Shown one piece after another: positions 61,881 through 64,000 of a DNA stretch of 64,000 bases. A program made the translations under genes and the position numbers. Below the pieces are notes generated by a model. The model searched no databases and was not told the origin of the DNA. It worked only from the letters and a program-made list of their open reading frames with translations. Numbering within the stretch: position 1 is the stretch's first letter; every line of letters starts with the position of its first letter. Source of the stretch: Lepus europaeus (lineage: Eukaryota > Chordata > Mammalia > Lagomorpha > Leporidae); the NCBI RefSeq assembly GCF_033115175.1, contig NC_084835.1, positions 26,741,858 through 26,805,857 on the forward strand. The letters are read 5' to 3'.

Positions 61881-63502
61881 TCTTCCTTTGCCGTTGGTTC
61901 ACCCTCTAATGGCCGCCGCGCTGTTCCGATGGCAGGAGCCAGGTGCTTCTCCTGGTCTCCCATGGGGTGCAGAGCCCAAACACTTGGGCCATCCTCCACT
62001 GCACTCCCTGGCCACAGCAGAGAGCTGGCCTGGAAGAGGGGCAACCGGGACAGGATCGGTGCCCCGACCGGGACTAGAACCGGTGTGCCGGCGCCGCAAG
62101 GCGGAGGATTAGCCTGTTGAGCCACGGCACCGGCCCATGAACTCCTTTTCATTCTCTAAACCTGCTTGCGGGGAGCTTGTCTTATTTCCATCCAGAATGC
62201 TGAAACTCTTCCTGTCTTTGTAGCTGGGAAGTTTCATTTTCCAGGCCTGTATCGAAAAGGGCGTCGTGCATTGGCAAGTGCGTCTAATTGGTCGTTCCTG
62301 GGTTCGTGAGGGAACGCCCGGGCTCTCCGGCATTGTCTACAGGGCCTCCAGGTTGAGGCGTGTGCTGATGTGGTGTCTGCTTCCTGCTAACGTTGCTTGC
62401 CTGTGTGGCCATTGCTGGATTTTTGTGGGAGGTCGTGGATTTGAACTGAGCATCAAGCCAGTCACTGGGCTTAGGTCAGCATAACTAACTCTTAAAATTC
62501 AAATAAAAAGACAGTCCAACTTCACAATGGCAAAAGCAGGACCGGCACTGGGGCCCTCTTTATGCAGGCATCTCCTATCAGAGTGCCAGTCTACAGCTTC
62601 CGAGCCAGCTCCCTATTCATACGCCTGAGAAAACACTGGATGATGGCCCAAGGATCTGCCAAATGGGAGACTTAGATGGAGCTCCTGGCTCCAGCCTGGC
62701 ACAACCCTGGCCACTTCAGCCATCTGGGGAATGAAGCAGCTGGTGGAAGACTGGTCAATCTCCATGTCACTCTGCCTTTCCAGTAGATAATAAACCTTTT
62801 TAAAAAACAGGTAAAAGTATGTCTCCCAAAAATATACATGAGTGGCCAAAAAGCACATAAAAAGATGCCCACCATCATTAGCCGTTAGGAAAATTCAAAT
62901 CAGAATGAGGCATCACTTTGCACCCACTAGGACAAGCACTGGCAAGTATGCAGAGAAATGGGAACATTCATAGACCACATCTCATGTACACCACAAAGTA
63001 TGCTACTGATATGCGAGAAAGTCACAAGCAATATACAGAAATGTTGAAACCAGTAAATCCATTTCACAAAACCAAAACGTCCATATTCACTAACGAGCTC
63101 AAAAGCTGCACAAACCTCACAGGACTGCTGTGAGCAGGGCAGGTCCCACATCTTCCGAGCAAAAGCTCTCGAGTCAGCCGGGCTGAGCTCAGTTCTAGAG
63201 GGAAAGCCCCTAATGGCCTCAATTTCCAAACGGAAAACTGTCAGGCACTGAGCAAGCCCTCGGTCTGTAAGCACACAGGGCAAGTCCACCCCTCCCCAGT
63301 GCCTGTGCCTGCATCTCCGACAATAATGCTCATGTGCTTCCGCGTGGGCAATCAGCAGGCGCCCTCACACCCCCGGGGGAGCACACGGGCGTCCACAGGG
63401 AAACACTACTCACGCCGTCCAGCAGAGGTGCAGGAGGGCTGCGCGCCCCCGCCAGGGTCTGCCGCAGGAACTCGGCCCAGTCCGACACTTTGTCCCTGAT
63501 GC
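27862..63502 (-). CDS. SFMBT1: SFMBT1, four-MBT-domain Polycomb-related protein (17 coding exons, 5' end missing)
   Basis: SFMBT1 is a nuclear chromatin protein that uses MBT repeats to contact histone tails and takes part in transcriptional repression with Polycomb-type and LSD1/CoREST-type complexes. Seventeen exons with AG acceptors and GT donors join without any frame conflict into 744 codons plus TGA. Placed on the 866-residue human protein as I remember it, this is residues 123-866 with no gap, so only the N-terminus and first MBT repeat lie off the right edge. The order is MBT2, MBT3, MBT4, linker, SLED domain (about 530-640), a basic nuclear-localisation-like stretch (KRRKRRKN), an acidic Ser-rich region, and the SAM domain (about 790-860). 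The largest intron here holds an antisense kinase gene. No frameshift or internal stop is seen, so the gene looks functional. Confidence 0.95.
28691..28790. repeat. 50-bp tandem duplication across the SAM-exon 5' splice site
   Basis: Units 28,691-28,740 and 28,741-28,790 align without gaps at about 43 of 50 positions. The right unit contains the true donor (exon end 28,784). The left unit carries a second CCAG|GTGAGCC exactly 50 nt into the intron. Confidence 0.9.
28784..28912 (-). CDS. SFMBT1: SFMBT1 coding exon, N-terminal half of SAM domain
   Basis: Encodes 43 residues, [20 protein letters not shown] then [23 protein letters not shown] (about residues 778-820). WSVADVV and the following helix are the typical SAM start. 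Phase 0 on both sides. The donor is CCAG|GTGAGC, duplicated 50 nt downstream. Confidence 0.95.
29120..29470 (+). mobile_element. Lagomorph C-type SINE
   Basis: Forward copy: GGGCAGGCATTGCAGCACAG head, (TCTG)n-like CTGTCTGTCTGTCTGTC run and AAATAAATAAAC tail. The target duplication TTAAAAGGCAGTTT occurs on both sides. Confidence 0.9.
29744..29989 (-). CDS. SFMBT1: SFMBT1 coding exon, acidic Ser/Glu-rich linker
   Basis: Encodes 82 residues (about 696-777), starting [18 protein letters not shown] and ending [10 protein letters not shown]. The stretch is low-complexity and probably disordered. Several SP and acidic-flanked Ser sites look like casein-kinase-2 or proline-directed phosphorylation sites. 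A basic insert (RQARRRAPR) interrupts the acidity. Phase 0 on both sides. Confidence 0.93.
30245..30423 (-). CDS. SFMBT1: SFMBT1 coding exon, basic region after SLED
   Basis: Encodes [18 protein letters not shown] and then [17 protein letters not shown] (about residues 636-695). The IGRPPGG core flanked by lysine and arginine resembles an AT-hook, and the second cluster looks like a nuclear localisation signal; both are inferences. It enters in phase 1 and ends SPQ in phase 0 at AG|GTATGG. Confidence 0.94.
30873..31220 (-). mobile_element. Lagomorph C-type SINE, full length
   Basis: Reversed copy with about 35 T, then GACAGGCAGAGTGGACAG, ending CACAGCGCTGGCCCA. CCTCCAGGTT flanks it on both sides as a target duplication in an older L1 copy. 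Confidence 0.93.
31280..31938 (-). mobile_element. Lagomorph C-type SINE split by another SINE
   Basis: Reversed copy whose left part runs to GAGCAGCTGGAG (about 31,534) and resumes at CAGCTGGGACTTGAATGC (about 31,853), ending CACAACACCAGCCCC. CAGCTGG is repeated at the junctions as a short target duplication. Confidence 0.85.
31535..31852 (+). mobile_element. Lagomorph C-type SINE nested in an older SINE
   Basis: Forward copy: GGGGCAGTGTTGTGGTAC head, AAGTGCTTGGGCCCCTGCCC middle, (TC)n and A-rich tail. It interrupts the reversed SINE around it and so is younger. Confidence 0.88.
32299..32633 (-). mobile_element. Lagomorph C-type SINE with clear target duplication
   Basis: Reversed full-length copy, poly(T) then GACAGGCAGAGTGGACAGTG, ending GCAGTGCCAGCC. 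AGTCTGTTATTC on both sides (ending about 32,299 and starting about 32,634) is the target-site duplication within L1. Confidence 0.95.
32845..33115 (-). mobile_element. Lagomorph C-type SINE, diverged
   Basis: Reversed copy: TATTTATTTGAAAGGCAGAG, CCAAGGCTGGGCCAGGCC, GGGACTTGAACCCAGGC. The head has decayed. Confidence 0.8.
33600..33925 (-). mobile_element. Lagomorph C-type SINE
   Basis: Reversed copy: TTACTTATTTGAAAGGCAGAG at the left and CCACCACAATGCCCGGCCC at the right. It interrupts a minus-strand L1 copy whose sequence continues on both sides. Confidence 0.88.
34076..34525. other. SFMBT1 intron, nothing recognised
   Basis: A/T-rich intron sequence. I see no exon, RNA gene or repeat that I can name. 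Confidence 0.5.
34526..34690. mobile_element. MER5-like hAT fragment
   Basis: CTGGAAATGCAGATGCTCAG and later CAACAAGGTCCTCCGGTGAT follow the pattern of MER5-type elements (nonautonomous hAT-Charlie). Confidence 0.5.
34691..35456. other. SFMBT1 intron, nothing recognised
   Basis: Mixed-composition intron sequence. An open frame at 34,783-35,208 resembles no known protein and has no splice context. Confidence 0.5.
35457..35870 (+). mobile_element. Solo LTR of an endogenous retrovirus (class II type) with 6-bp target duplication
   Basis: The LTR is 35,463-35,864 (402 bp) and begins TGTGGGC and ends CCAGCA, the TG...CA ends required of an LTR. TATTAT at 35,457-35,462 and 35,865-35,870 is a perfect 6-bp target duplication. 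A CCAAT-type GATTGG lies at about 35,676, followed by CTGCGCATG and a TATA-like CTTATAA at 35,711. The 5' text TTACAATATGGCGCC resembles the start of rodent intracisternal-A-particle LTRs. No internal retroviral sequence is present, so this is a solo LTR left by recombination. No clear AATAAA is seen. Confidence 0.8.
35911..36198 (+). mobile_element. Lagomorph C-type SINE
   Basis: Forward copy: GGCCAGCATTGTGGCTCAG head and an (AAAT)n tail. AAGAATCCTTTTAG is repeated on both sides as target duplication. It lies 40 bp from the solo LTR. Confidence 0.92.
36225..36515 (+). mobile_element. C-type SINE, strongly diverged
   Basis: Forward copy recognisable from GTCTGCATTCAAGTCCTGG, CTTCCTGCTGGGTGCACC and TCTCTCTCGCTCTC before an A-rich end. 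The head is poorly preserved, so it is probably an older subfamily. Confidence 0.7.
36553..36728 (-). CDS. SFMBT1: SFMBT1 coding exon, SLED domain (C-terminal part)
   Basis: Encodes [13 protein letters not shown], then [19 protein letters not shown] and [12 protein letters not shown] (about residues 577-635). Six conserved cysteines are visible in the Scm-like embedded domain, a DNA-binding module. Phase 2 in, phase 1 out, donor A|GTGAGT. Confidence 0.95.
37388..37497 (-). CDS. SFMBT1: SFMBT1 coding exon, SLED domain (middle)
   Basis: Encodes [18 protein letters not shown] then [18 protein letters not shown] (about residues 541-577). It enters in phase 0 and ends after two bases of a Lys codon completed by the next exon. 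Confidence 0.95.
37498..38817. other. SFMBT1 intron, nothing recognised
   Basis: Unique-looking intron without recognised repeats apart from a short TATATATA at about 38,610. Confidence 0.5.
38818..38957 (-). CDS. SFMBT1: SFMBT1 coding exon, SLED domain (start)
   Basis: Encodes [18 protein letters not shown] then [20 protein letters not shown] and CVLVLRE (about residues 494-540). This is the conserved opening of the SLED domain with its CC and GPG landmarks. Phase 1 in, phase 0 out. Confidence 0.96.
39086..39402 (+). mobile_element. Lagomorph C-type SINE
   Basis: Forward copy: GGGGCTGGCATTGTGGCAC head. AAAAATCAGGAGTT occurs immediately before and after it as target duplication. Confidence 0.94.
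39651..39715 (-). CDS. SFMBT1: SFMBT1 coding exon, inter-domain linker
   Basis: A 65-nt exon encoding [19 protein letters not shown] then ADS (about residues 472-494) between MBT4 and SLED. Phase 2 in (CA|A), phase 1 out at AG|GTATGG. Confidence 0.92.
40514..40797 (+). mobile_element. Lagomorph C-type SINE, diverged
   Basis: Forward copy: GTGGCAGGCACAGTGGCAG head, CAGGAGACCCAGGTGGCG middle, CTCTCAAATAAATG tail. Confidence 0.82.
40835..41135 (-). mobile_element. Lagomorph C-type SINE with (GA)n
   Basis: Reversed copy beginning with a GA run of about 40 bp, then GGAGCTCCCACCTCC, CAGCAGGGGCTGGGC, ending near CAGGGCGAACACCTGGCC. Confidence 0.82.
41834..41876 (-). CDS. SFMBT1: SFMBT1 43-nt coding microexon
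   Basis: Encodes [15 protein letters not shown] (about residues 458-472), a basic link after MBT4. Phase 1 in and phase 2 out fit both neighbours exactly. The acceptor is TTCTTACAG and the donor is A|GTAAGT, which compensates for the small size. Confidence 0.92.
42610..43015 (+). mobile_element. L1 ORF2 3' fragment
   Basis: Forward text: AATGAATCAAAGACCTAATTG, GAAAATCTTCATGGCATTGG, TTGGACCCCAGCAAAATC, AAAACTTTTGTGCATTAAAAG. This is the familiar C-terminal ORF2 region of L1, with deletions and an inserted poly(A). Confidence 0.8.
43017..43312 (+). mobile_element. Lagomorph C-type SINE
   Basis: Forward copy: GTGCCAGAGCTGTGGCGTAG head and an (AAAT)n tail. It adjoins the L1 fragment on the left and ends 18 bp from an SFMBT1 exon. 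Confidence 0.88.
43330..43443 (-). CDS. SFMBT1: SFMBT1 coding exon, end of MBT4
   Basis: Encodes [19 protein letters not shown], then [18 protein letters not shown] (about residues 420-458). FPLGWC is the signature end of an MBT repeat. Phase 1 in, phase 1 out. Confidence 0.95.
43477..43806 (+). mobile_element. Lagomorph C-type SINE, full length and young-looking
   Basis: Forward copy: GGCCGGCGCCATGGCTCAG head and an (AAAAC)n tail. AAAACAATCACTTCT duplicates on both sides. It lies 34 bp upstream of the acceptor of the MBT4 exon on the gene's strand. Confidence 0.95.
44529..44842 (+). mobile_element. Lagomorph C-type SINE
   Basis: Forward copy: GGGGCCAGCACTGTGCCATAA head and TTTCAAATAAATAAATAAATC tail. 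Confidence 0.92.
44846..45162 (+). mobile_element. Lagomorph C-type SINE, stacked behind the previous copy
   Basis: Forward copy: GGGGCCGGCACTGTGACTTAG head directly after the tail of the preceding element, ending in AAATAAATAAATCTTTAAA. Confidence 0.92.
45162..45212. repeat. (GT)n(AT)n microsatellite
   Basis: GTGTGTGTGTGTATGTATAT, then ATAT and ACACATACAT follow the SINE tail. The alternating purine-pyrimidine tract could adopt Z-DNA or a cruciform. Confidence 0.9.
45448..45574 (-). CDS. SFMBT1: SFMBT1 coding exon, start of MBT4
   Basis: Encodes [19 protein letters not shown] then [20 protein letters not shown] (about residues 378-420). MKLEAV followed by VCVATI is the MBT core; the aromatic cage residues come with the next exon. 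Phase 0 in, phase 1 out. Confidence 0.96.
45575..45955. other. SFMBT1 intron, nothing recognised
   Basis: Unique-looking intron sequence upstream (gene sense) of the MBT4 start exon. No feature is supported. Confidence 0.5.
45967..46286 (+). mobile_element. Lagomorph C-type SINE
   Basis: Forward copy: GGGGCTGCTGCTGTGGCGTAG head, (TC)n and AAATAAATA tail. AAGATAGGTTTTAG precedes it and recurs at about 46,658, after the next SINE. Confidence 0.92.
46287..46650 (+). mobile_element. C-type SINE stacked in the tail of the previous copy
   Basis: Forward copy: GGCACCGTGGCTCACTAGG head follows the previous tail with no gap. It ends in a long AAATAAATAAAATAAAATAA tail, so it inserted into the A tail of the first SINE. 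Confidence 0.92.
46671..47006 (+). mobile_element. Third stacked C-type SINE
   Basis: Forward copy: GGAGGTCTGGTGCTGTGGTA head just after the recurring AAGATAGGTTTTAG, with TTTTTTTTTCTCTCTCTG and a short A tail. Confidence 0.9.
47112..47448 (-). mobile_element. Lagomorph C-type SINE
   Basis: Reversed copy: TTTAAAGATTTATGTATTTA, GAAAGAGTTACAGAGAG, ending CGCCACAATGCTGGCCCC. Confidence 0.92.
47449..48150. other. SFMBT1 intron, short internal repeats only
   Basis: At 47,515-47,590 TTTCTTACAAGAAATTTCAT and ATAAGAAATCTAATTTCTTG form short imperfect inverted repeats. The rest shows no recognised feature. Confidence 0.5.
48513..48710 (+). mobile_element. C-type SINE, 5'-truncated
   Basis: Forward copy starting in the middle (GGCAGTGGTGGTGGCTCAAG), with CCCAGCCCAGCCCAGCCCAG and a CTCAAATAAACAAAC tail. 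Confidence 0.75.
49236..49538 (+). mobile_element. Lagomorph C-type SINE
   Basis: Forward copy: GGGGCCAATGCTGCAGCGC head, internal deletion near GATGCACTGCACCC, and a tail followed by (AC)n at 49,540-49,556. Confidence 0.9.
50042..50355 (-). mobile_element. Lagomorph C-type SINE
   Basis: Reversed copy: AAACATTTATTTATTCATTT, GAGGCAGAGGCAGGGAGAG, ending CGCCACAGTGCTGGCCCA. Confidence 0.92.
50388..50650 (+). mobile_element. C-type SINE, older subfamily
   Basis: Forward copy with an unusual head (GGACGTCTAGCCTAGTGGTT) and tail CTTTTCAAACACACG. The head resembles a tRNA A-box more closely than the common copies do. Confidence 0.7.
50876..50958 (-). CDS. SFMBT1: SFMBT1 coding exon, MBT3-MBT4 junction
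   Basis: Encodes [20 protein letters not shown] then PQRCFPP (about residues 350-377). FDWADYL opens the MBT4 arm. Phase 1 in, phase 0 out. Confidence 0.95.
51675..51825 (-). CDS. SFMBT1: SFMBT1 coding exon, MBT3 core
   Basis: Encodes [38 protein letters not shown] and [12 protein letters not shown] (about residues 300-350). The C-H-x-x-S-P-G-I-F-P-V-x-W pattern is the end of an MBT repeat. Phase 0 in, phase 1 out. Confidence 0.96.
51975..52302 (-). mobile_element. Lagomorph C-type SINE
   Basis: Reversed copy: TTTAAAGATTTATTTTATTG, CAGGCAGAGTTACAGAGAC, ending CACAATGCCAGCCCG. Confidence 0.92.
52335..52525 (+). mobile_element. C-type SINE fragment, older
   Basis: Forward partial copy: GGCACAGCAGCTTCTGTAGC head and CACATGGGAGACCCACATGG middle. 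It stops before the pyrimidine block. Confidence 0.6.
52660..52988 (+). mobile_element. Lagomorph C-type SINE
   Basis: Forward copy: GGGACCAGGGTTGCAGTGC head, CTCTCACTCTCACTCTCGCG block and TTTCAAATAAATAAATC tail. Confidence 0.9.
53095..53375 (-). mobile_element. C-type SINE, diverged
   Basis: Reversed copy: AATTAATTAATTAAAATTATTT, CAGGGACAGAGAGAAAGAG, CTCAAACCCAGGCACTCTG. The head is weak. Confidence 0.75.
53500..53886 (+). mobile_element. Lagomorph C-type SINE with expanded pyrimidine tract
   Basis: Forward copy: GACTGATGCTATGGCACAGC head. The pyrimidine block at 53,755-53,850 is about 100 nt, roughly three times the usual length. Confidence 0.88.
54365..54630 (+). mobile_element. C-type SINE, 5'-diverged
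   Basis: Forward partial copy recognised from GTGCCTGGGTTAGAGTCCC, GTTCCTGGCACCTGCTTC and CCTTTCAAATAAAGTAAAT. Confidence 0.7.
54907..55008 (-). CDS. SFMBT1: SFMBT1 coding exon, MBT3 start
   Basis: Encodes [20 protein letters not shown] then [14 protein letters not shown] (about residues 266-299). FxxxMKLEAVD followed by an ATV strand is the opening of an MBT core. Phase 0 on both sides. Confidence 0.96.
55447..55541 (-). CDS. SFMBT1: SFMBT1 coding exon, MBT2-MBT3 linker
   Basis: Encodes [20 protein letters not shown] then [12 protein letters not shown] (about residues 234-265). The W and following helix begin the MBT3 arm after a Glu run. Phase 1 in, phase 0 out. Confidence 0.95.
56178..56424 (-). 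CDS. SFMBT1: SFMBT1 coding exon, MBT2 core
   Basis: Encodes [20 protein letters not shown], then [20 protein letters not shown] and [19 protein letters not shown] (about residues 152-233). The F-x-x-W-L-Y-Y-L-D-P and HHVGWA patterns contain the aromatic cage side of MBT2. Phase 0 in, phase 1 out. Confidence 0.96.
56628..56947 (-). mobile_element. Lagomorph C-type SINE with long target duplication
   Basis: Reversed copy: poly(T), CACAGGCAGAGTGGACAG, ending GCGGTGCTGGCC. The 19-bp AAAAACTAATAATAATTTT at 56,609-56,627 and 56,948-56,966 is a perfect target duplication. Confidence 0.96.
57911..58250 (+). mobile_element. Lagomorph C-type SINE, full length
   Basis: Forward copy: GGGCCGGCACTGTGGCGGAG head, GCATCCCATATGGGCGC and AATAATAAAACAAAATTAAA tail. 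Confidence 0.93.
58305..58585 (+). mobile_element. L1 ORF2 3' fragment
   Basis: Forward text: AGAGCTAAAACCATGAAGCC, AGAAGAAAATATAAGAGC, AACACAAGCAACAAAAGAAA, ACAACCCATAGAATGAGAAG. This is the L1 ORF2 C-terminal region, mutated, ending just before the kinase promoter. Confidence 0.8.
58630..58845 (+). promoter_or_regulatory. Kinase gene promoter: duplicated CCAAT module and TATA box
   Basis: A near-perfect direct repeat, ATTGGTCCATTTCTTGCTCT, occurs at about 58,667 and again at about 58,749. Each copy carries a reversed CCAAT box (ATTGG) and is followed by a CACAAGGCGCCA or CATAAGGCACCA element. About 60 bp after the second copy lies TATATATA at 58,810-58,817, so transcription should begin near 58,840. 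This layout is compact and TATA-driven, unlike the CpG island of STIMATE. It could be derived from a retroviral LTR, but I could not find LTR ends or a target duplication. Confidence 0.65.
58840..59316 (+). other. Kinase gene 5' UTR (T/G-rich)
   Basis: About 475 nt separate the TATA box from the start codon. The stretch 58,920-59,060 is very rich in T on the plus strand (TTTTTCTTGGTTGTTTGTTT, TTTGGTTTTTGCTTTTTCCC), unlike the GC-rich coding part. No donor/acceptor pair is obvious, so it may be a single leader exon. Confidence 0.5.
59317..60465 (+). CDS. Kinase, unspliced reading frame (382 residues)
   Basis: Without splicing the frame runs from the same ATG to the TGA at 60,463-60,465. The last 14 residues then come from intron 1 and form a Ser/Cys/Pro-rich end ([14 protein letters not shown]). 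This form keeps the whole kinase domain and lacks the repeats and basic tail. It would be the product if the first donor (A|GTGAGT at 60,422) is not used, and is what an intronless gene prediction would report. Either product is possible. The intact kinase domain, high GC of the coding part and absence of any frameshift argue against a pseudogene. Confidence 0.7.
   Translation: MTGIMEGPLDFHPPLDGFRFVDVLSRGGFGLVKLARHLASGKYVAVKILLQDASPSSPLSAHGEAAILRSLRHKNIVRLLAERHTRTHLFLVMELATKGSLESYVLEQGGLVEAEARTLFGQALAAVSYCHGQRVAHRDLKLGNLLLDAHLNLKLADFGLSLRLEQGTLVRGFWGTPEYCAPELFLGEAYDPFKADLWSLGVVLFAMLAAKLPFRGKDTEELQDTVLCGCYMLPCAVSLALQELLAWLLTVDASGRPSAEDARTHWWFGPGREAAQEDEEDTVTLLQPLGVPRDSEAKEYLVGLGLLPGTGTEGTPGPQPCGPEALPESLQGGEQHPIEKDPLSLVSVSCDSMSVDVSSARSDSSEASSESCPPPCLGASSS
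59317..61317 (+). CDS. Sperm-motility-kinase-like Ser/Thr protein kinase, spliced form (5 exons, 536 residues)
   Basis: Joining 59,317-60,421, 60,513-60,575, 60,675-60,737, 60,839-60,901 and 61,001-61,317 gives one open frame of 1,611 nt. A TAG five codons upstream in frame and a good start context (GGCATCATGG) fix the start. The kinase domain spans about residues 14-264. The ATP lysine is K43 (VAVK), the helix-C glutamate E60, the catalytic loop HRDLKLGN at 133-140, DFG 153-155, GTPEYCAPE 171-179, and DLWSLGV 192-198. The first glycine of the nucleotide loop is Ser21 (SRGGFGLV). The layout resembles AMPK-related SMOK kinases of rodents, which act in sperm. A region at about 285-300 ([16 protein letters not shown]) may be a degenerate UBA. 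The C-terminus is basic with several cysteines. It lies antisense inside an SFMBT1 intron. Kinase identity is certain; family and splicing are inferred. Confidence 0.72.
60513..60575 (+). CDS. Kinase repeat exon 1 (63 nt)
   Basis: Phase 1 on both sides. It encodes a 21-residue unit beginning [12 protein letters not shown] and ending PDSSQAS. Addition or skipping leaves the frame intact. Confidence 0.65.
60675..60737 (+). CDS. Kinase repeat exon 2 (63 nt)
   Basis: Phase 1 on both sides. It encodes [12 protein letters not shown] then PDSFQAS and differs from unit 1 at three residues or so. Confidence 0.65.
60839..60901 (+). CDS. Kinase repeat exon 3 (63 nt)
   Basis: Phase 1 on both sides. It encodes [12 protein letters not shown] then PDSSQAS. 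It is nearly identical to unit 2 (Ser in place of Phe), which points to recent duplication. Confidence 0.65.
61001..61317 (+). CDS. Kinase terminal exon (basic, Cys-rich tail)
   Basis: It starts like the repeat exons ([13 protein letters not shown]) and continues with an acidic/Ala-rich part ([19 protein letters not shown]) and a strongly basic end ([16 protein letters not shown], then RACCILPS and GRCCRVVPK), stop TAG at 61,315. The frame matches the repeat exons without adjustment and stays open for 105 codons, good evidence that this is real coding sequence. The basic-plus-cysteine end could be palmitoylated or otherwise membrane-directed (inference). Confidence 0.7.
61407..61412 (+). terminator. 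Kinase gene poly(A) signal
   Basis: AATAAA lies 90 nt after the stop of the spliced form and is followed within 15-40 nt by TGTGTGCATGG and CCGTGTGATGTTTGG, a typical U/G-rich downstream element. It serves the spliced form naturally and lies about 940 nt after the stop of the unspliced form. Confidence 0.8.
61805..62133 (-). mobile_element. Lagomorph C-type SINE, full length
   Basis: Reversed copy: T-rich start, GACAGGCAGAGTGGACAGTG, ending CACGGCACCGG. The 17-bp CCCATGAACTCCTTTTC at 61,788-61,804 and 62,134-62,150 is the target duplication. Confidence 0.96.
62538..62812 (+). mobile_element. C-type SINE, diverged
   Basis: Forward copy: GGACCGGCACTGGGGCCC head, GGAGACTTAGATGGAGCTCC middle, and a CTTTCCAGTAGATAATAAACC tail. 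Confidence 0.8.
62815..63075 (+). mobile_element. L1 ORF2 3' fragment
   Basis: Forward text: GAGTGGCCAAAAAGCACATA, AAAAGATGCCCACCATCATT, CACTTTGCACCCACTAGGAC, TATGCAGAGAAATGGGAAC. This is the familiar end of L1 ORF2. Confidence 0.8.
63414..63502 (-). CDS. SFMBT1: SFMBT1 coding exon, MBT1-MBT2 junction (most 5' exon seen)
   Basis: Encodes [18 protein letters not shown] then [11 protein letters not shown] (about residues 123-151). DWAEFL opens the arm of MBT2. It enters after one base of a Gly codon from an upstream exon outside the window and ends in phase 0 at GGC|GTGAGT. Confidence 0.95.
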
Positions 63503-64000
63503 CTGCGCCGGGGAGGGAACAAATGACAAATTAGGACAACGCCAGTCGCAGGCCCCAGAGAAACCAGGCAGCAGCAATGCTACGGAGGCGCACTCGCCAT
63601 GTGAGGATCTGAGAGCCCCAGGTATTGCTGCCCTGAGAGCCTGAAAAGGTCGAACAAAATAAAAACACCCTTCTCTATTTTCTAGTTAGTTTATTAAGAG
63701 TTGTGTACAAAAAAAAAAAAAAAGTGAAAAGGTCCAAATCTGTATCAGTATAATTTTATCCAAGAGGTCCCTAATTTCCTTTCTTTTAATGCAAATTTTA
63801 AAACATGCTTAAAAAGTAGAGACAATCATGTAATGAATACAATGTCAGCCACAGCCACCTCAGGGTCCATCTGGTCCGCCCAGCCCTGGAGATGACAAAC
63901 TACAACCTGTGTGCTCAACCTGGCCGATGCTGCTATAACACCCTCCGTGTGGACAGGGACCACAGGACACTCACCTGCTGGGCCCGGCTGATCATCCGCT
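63503..64000 (-). other. SFMBT1: SFMBT1 intron, right edge
   Basis: Intron sequence upstream (in the gene's sense) of the last exon seen. It contains a poly(A) run at about 63,710 and no exon matching MBT1. Confidence 0.7.

Larger units (their letters stand above)
56425..63413 (-). other. SFMBT1: SFMBT1 large intron hosting an antisense kinase gene
   Basis: The 6,989-bp intron between two MBT2 exons holds, from left to right, a SINE, an unremarkable A/T-rich part (56,950-57,910), another SINE, an L1 fragment, the plus-strand kinase gene, two more SINEs and another L1 piece. The stretches 62,139-62,535 and 63,080-63,413 show nothing further. Confidence 0.9.

Noticed and set aside
375..62812. 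tRNA-gene-like A and B boxes in SINE heads
   Set aside because: They are parts of tRNA-derived SINEs; no copy folds as an intact tRNA with proper arms.
63971..63976. A CAG|GTGAGT donor-like site on the minus strand at the right edge
   Set aside because: The preceding bases do not encode the residues expected before IRDKVSDW, so I do not call an SFMBT1 exon there.

Overview
The window is mammalian, almost certainly lagomorph and most likely rabbit. About fifty copies of the lagomorph C-type SINE (tRNA-derived head, pyrimidine-rich block, A-rich tail) are scattered on both strands. Two recognisable vertebrate genes lie in the tandem order known from human 3p21.1, so the region is the syntenic STIMATE (TMEM110)-SFMBT1 locus, with both genes on the minus strand.

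Layout. Positions 1-21,075 are intron 1 of STIMATE, with SINEs, old L1 pieces and MIR-like fragments. Positions 21,076-21,235 hold the first coding exon of STIMATE inside a CpG island (about 20.8-21.6 kb). About 21.6-22.5 kb is a short intergenic gap. About 22.5-27.9 kb is the probable 3' flank or 3' UTR of SFMBT1. From 27,862 to 63,502 there are 17 coding exons of SFMBT1. They join in consistent phase into 744 residues plus stop, which should be residues 123-866 of an 866-residue protein: MBT repeats 2-4, the SLED domain, a basic then acidic linker, and the C-terminal SAM domain. The first MBT repeat and the 5' end lie beyond the window.

Nested in the large SFMBT1 intron (56,425-63,413), on the opposite strand, is a compact gene at about 58.6-61.4 kb. 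It encodes a protein kinase resembling the sperm-motility-kinase/AMPK-related group. It has its own TATA box, CCAAT-type motifs, an in-frame stop just before the start codon, a poly(A) signal and complete catalytic motifs. The unspliced reading frame stops after 382 residues. Just before that stop, however, begins a tandem array of about 160-bp units. Each contains a 63-nt exon-like segment (phase 1 on both sides) bounded by donor and acceptor sites and separated by 91-101 bp introns. Splicing all of them gives an open 536-residue protein with three 21-residue Gln/Pro/Ser/Ala repeats and a basic, cysteine-containing tail. I regard this array as the most interesting item in the window.

Other notable structures are a 402-bp solo LTR with a perfect 6-bp target duplication (35,463-35,864), a 50-bp tandem duplication that copies the 5' splice site of the SFMBT1 SAM exon (28,691-28,790), several nested or stacked SINE insertions with clear target-site duplications, and remnants of L1, a MaLR-like LTR, MIR and DNA transposons in the introns.
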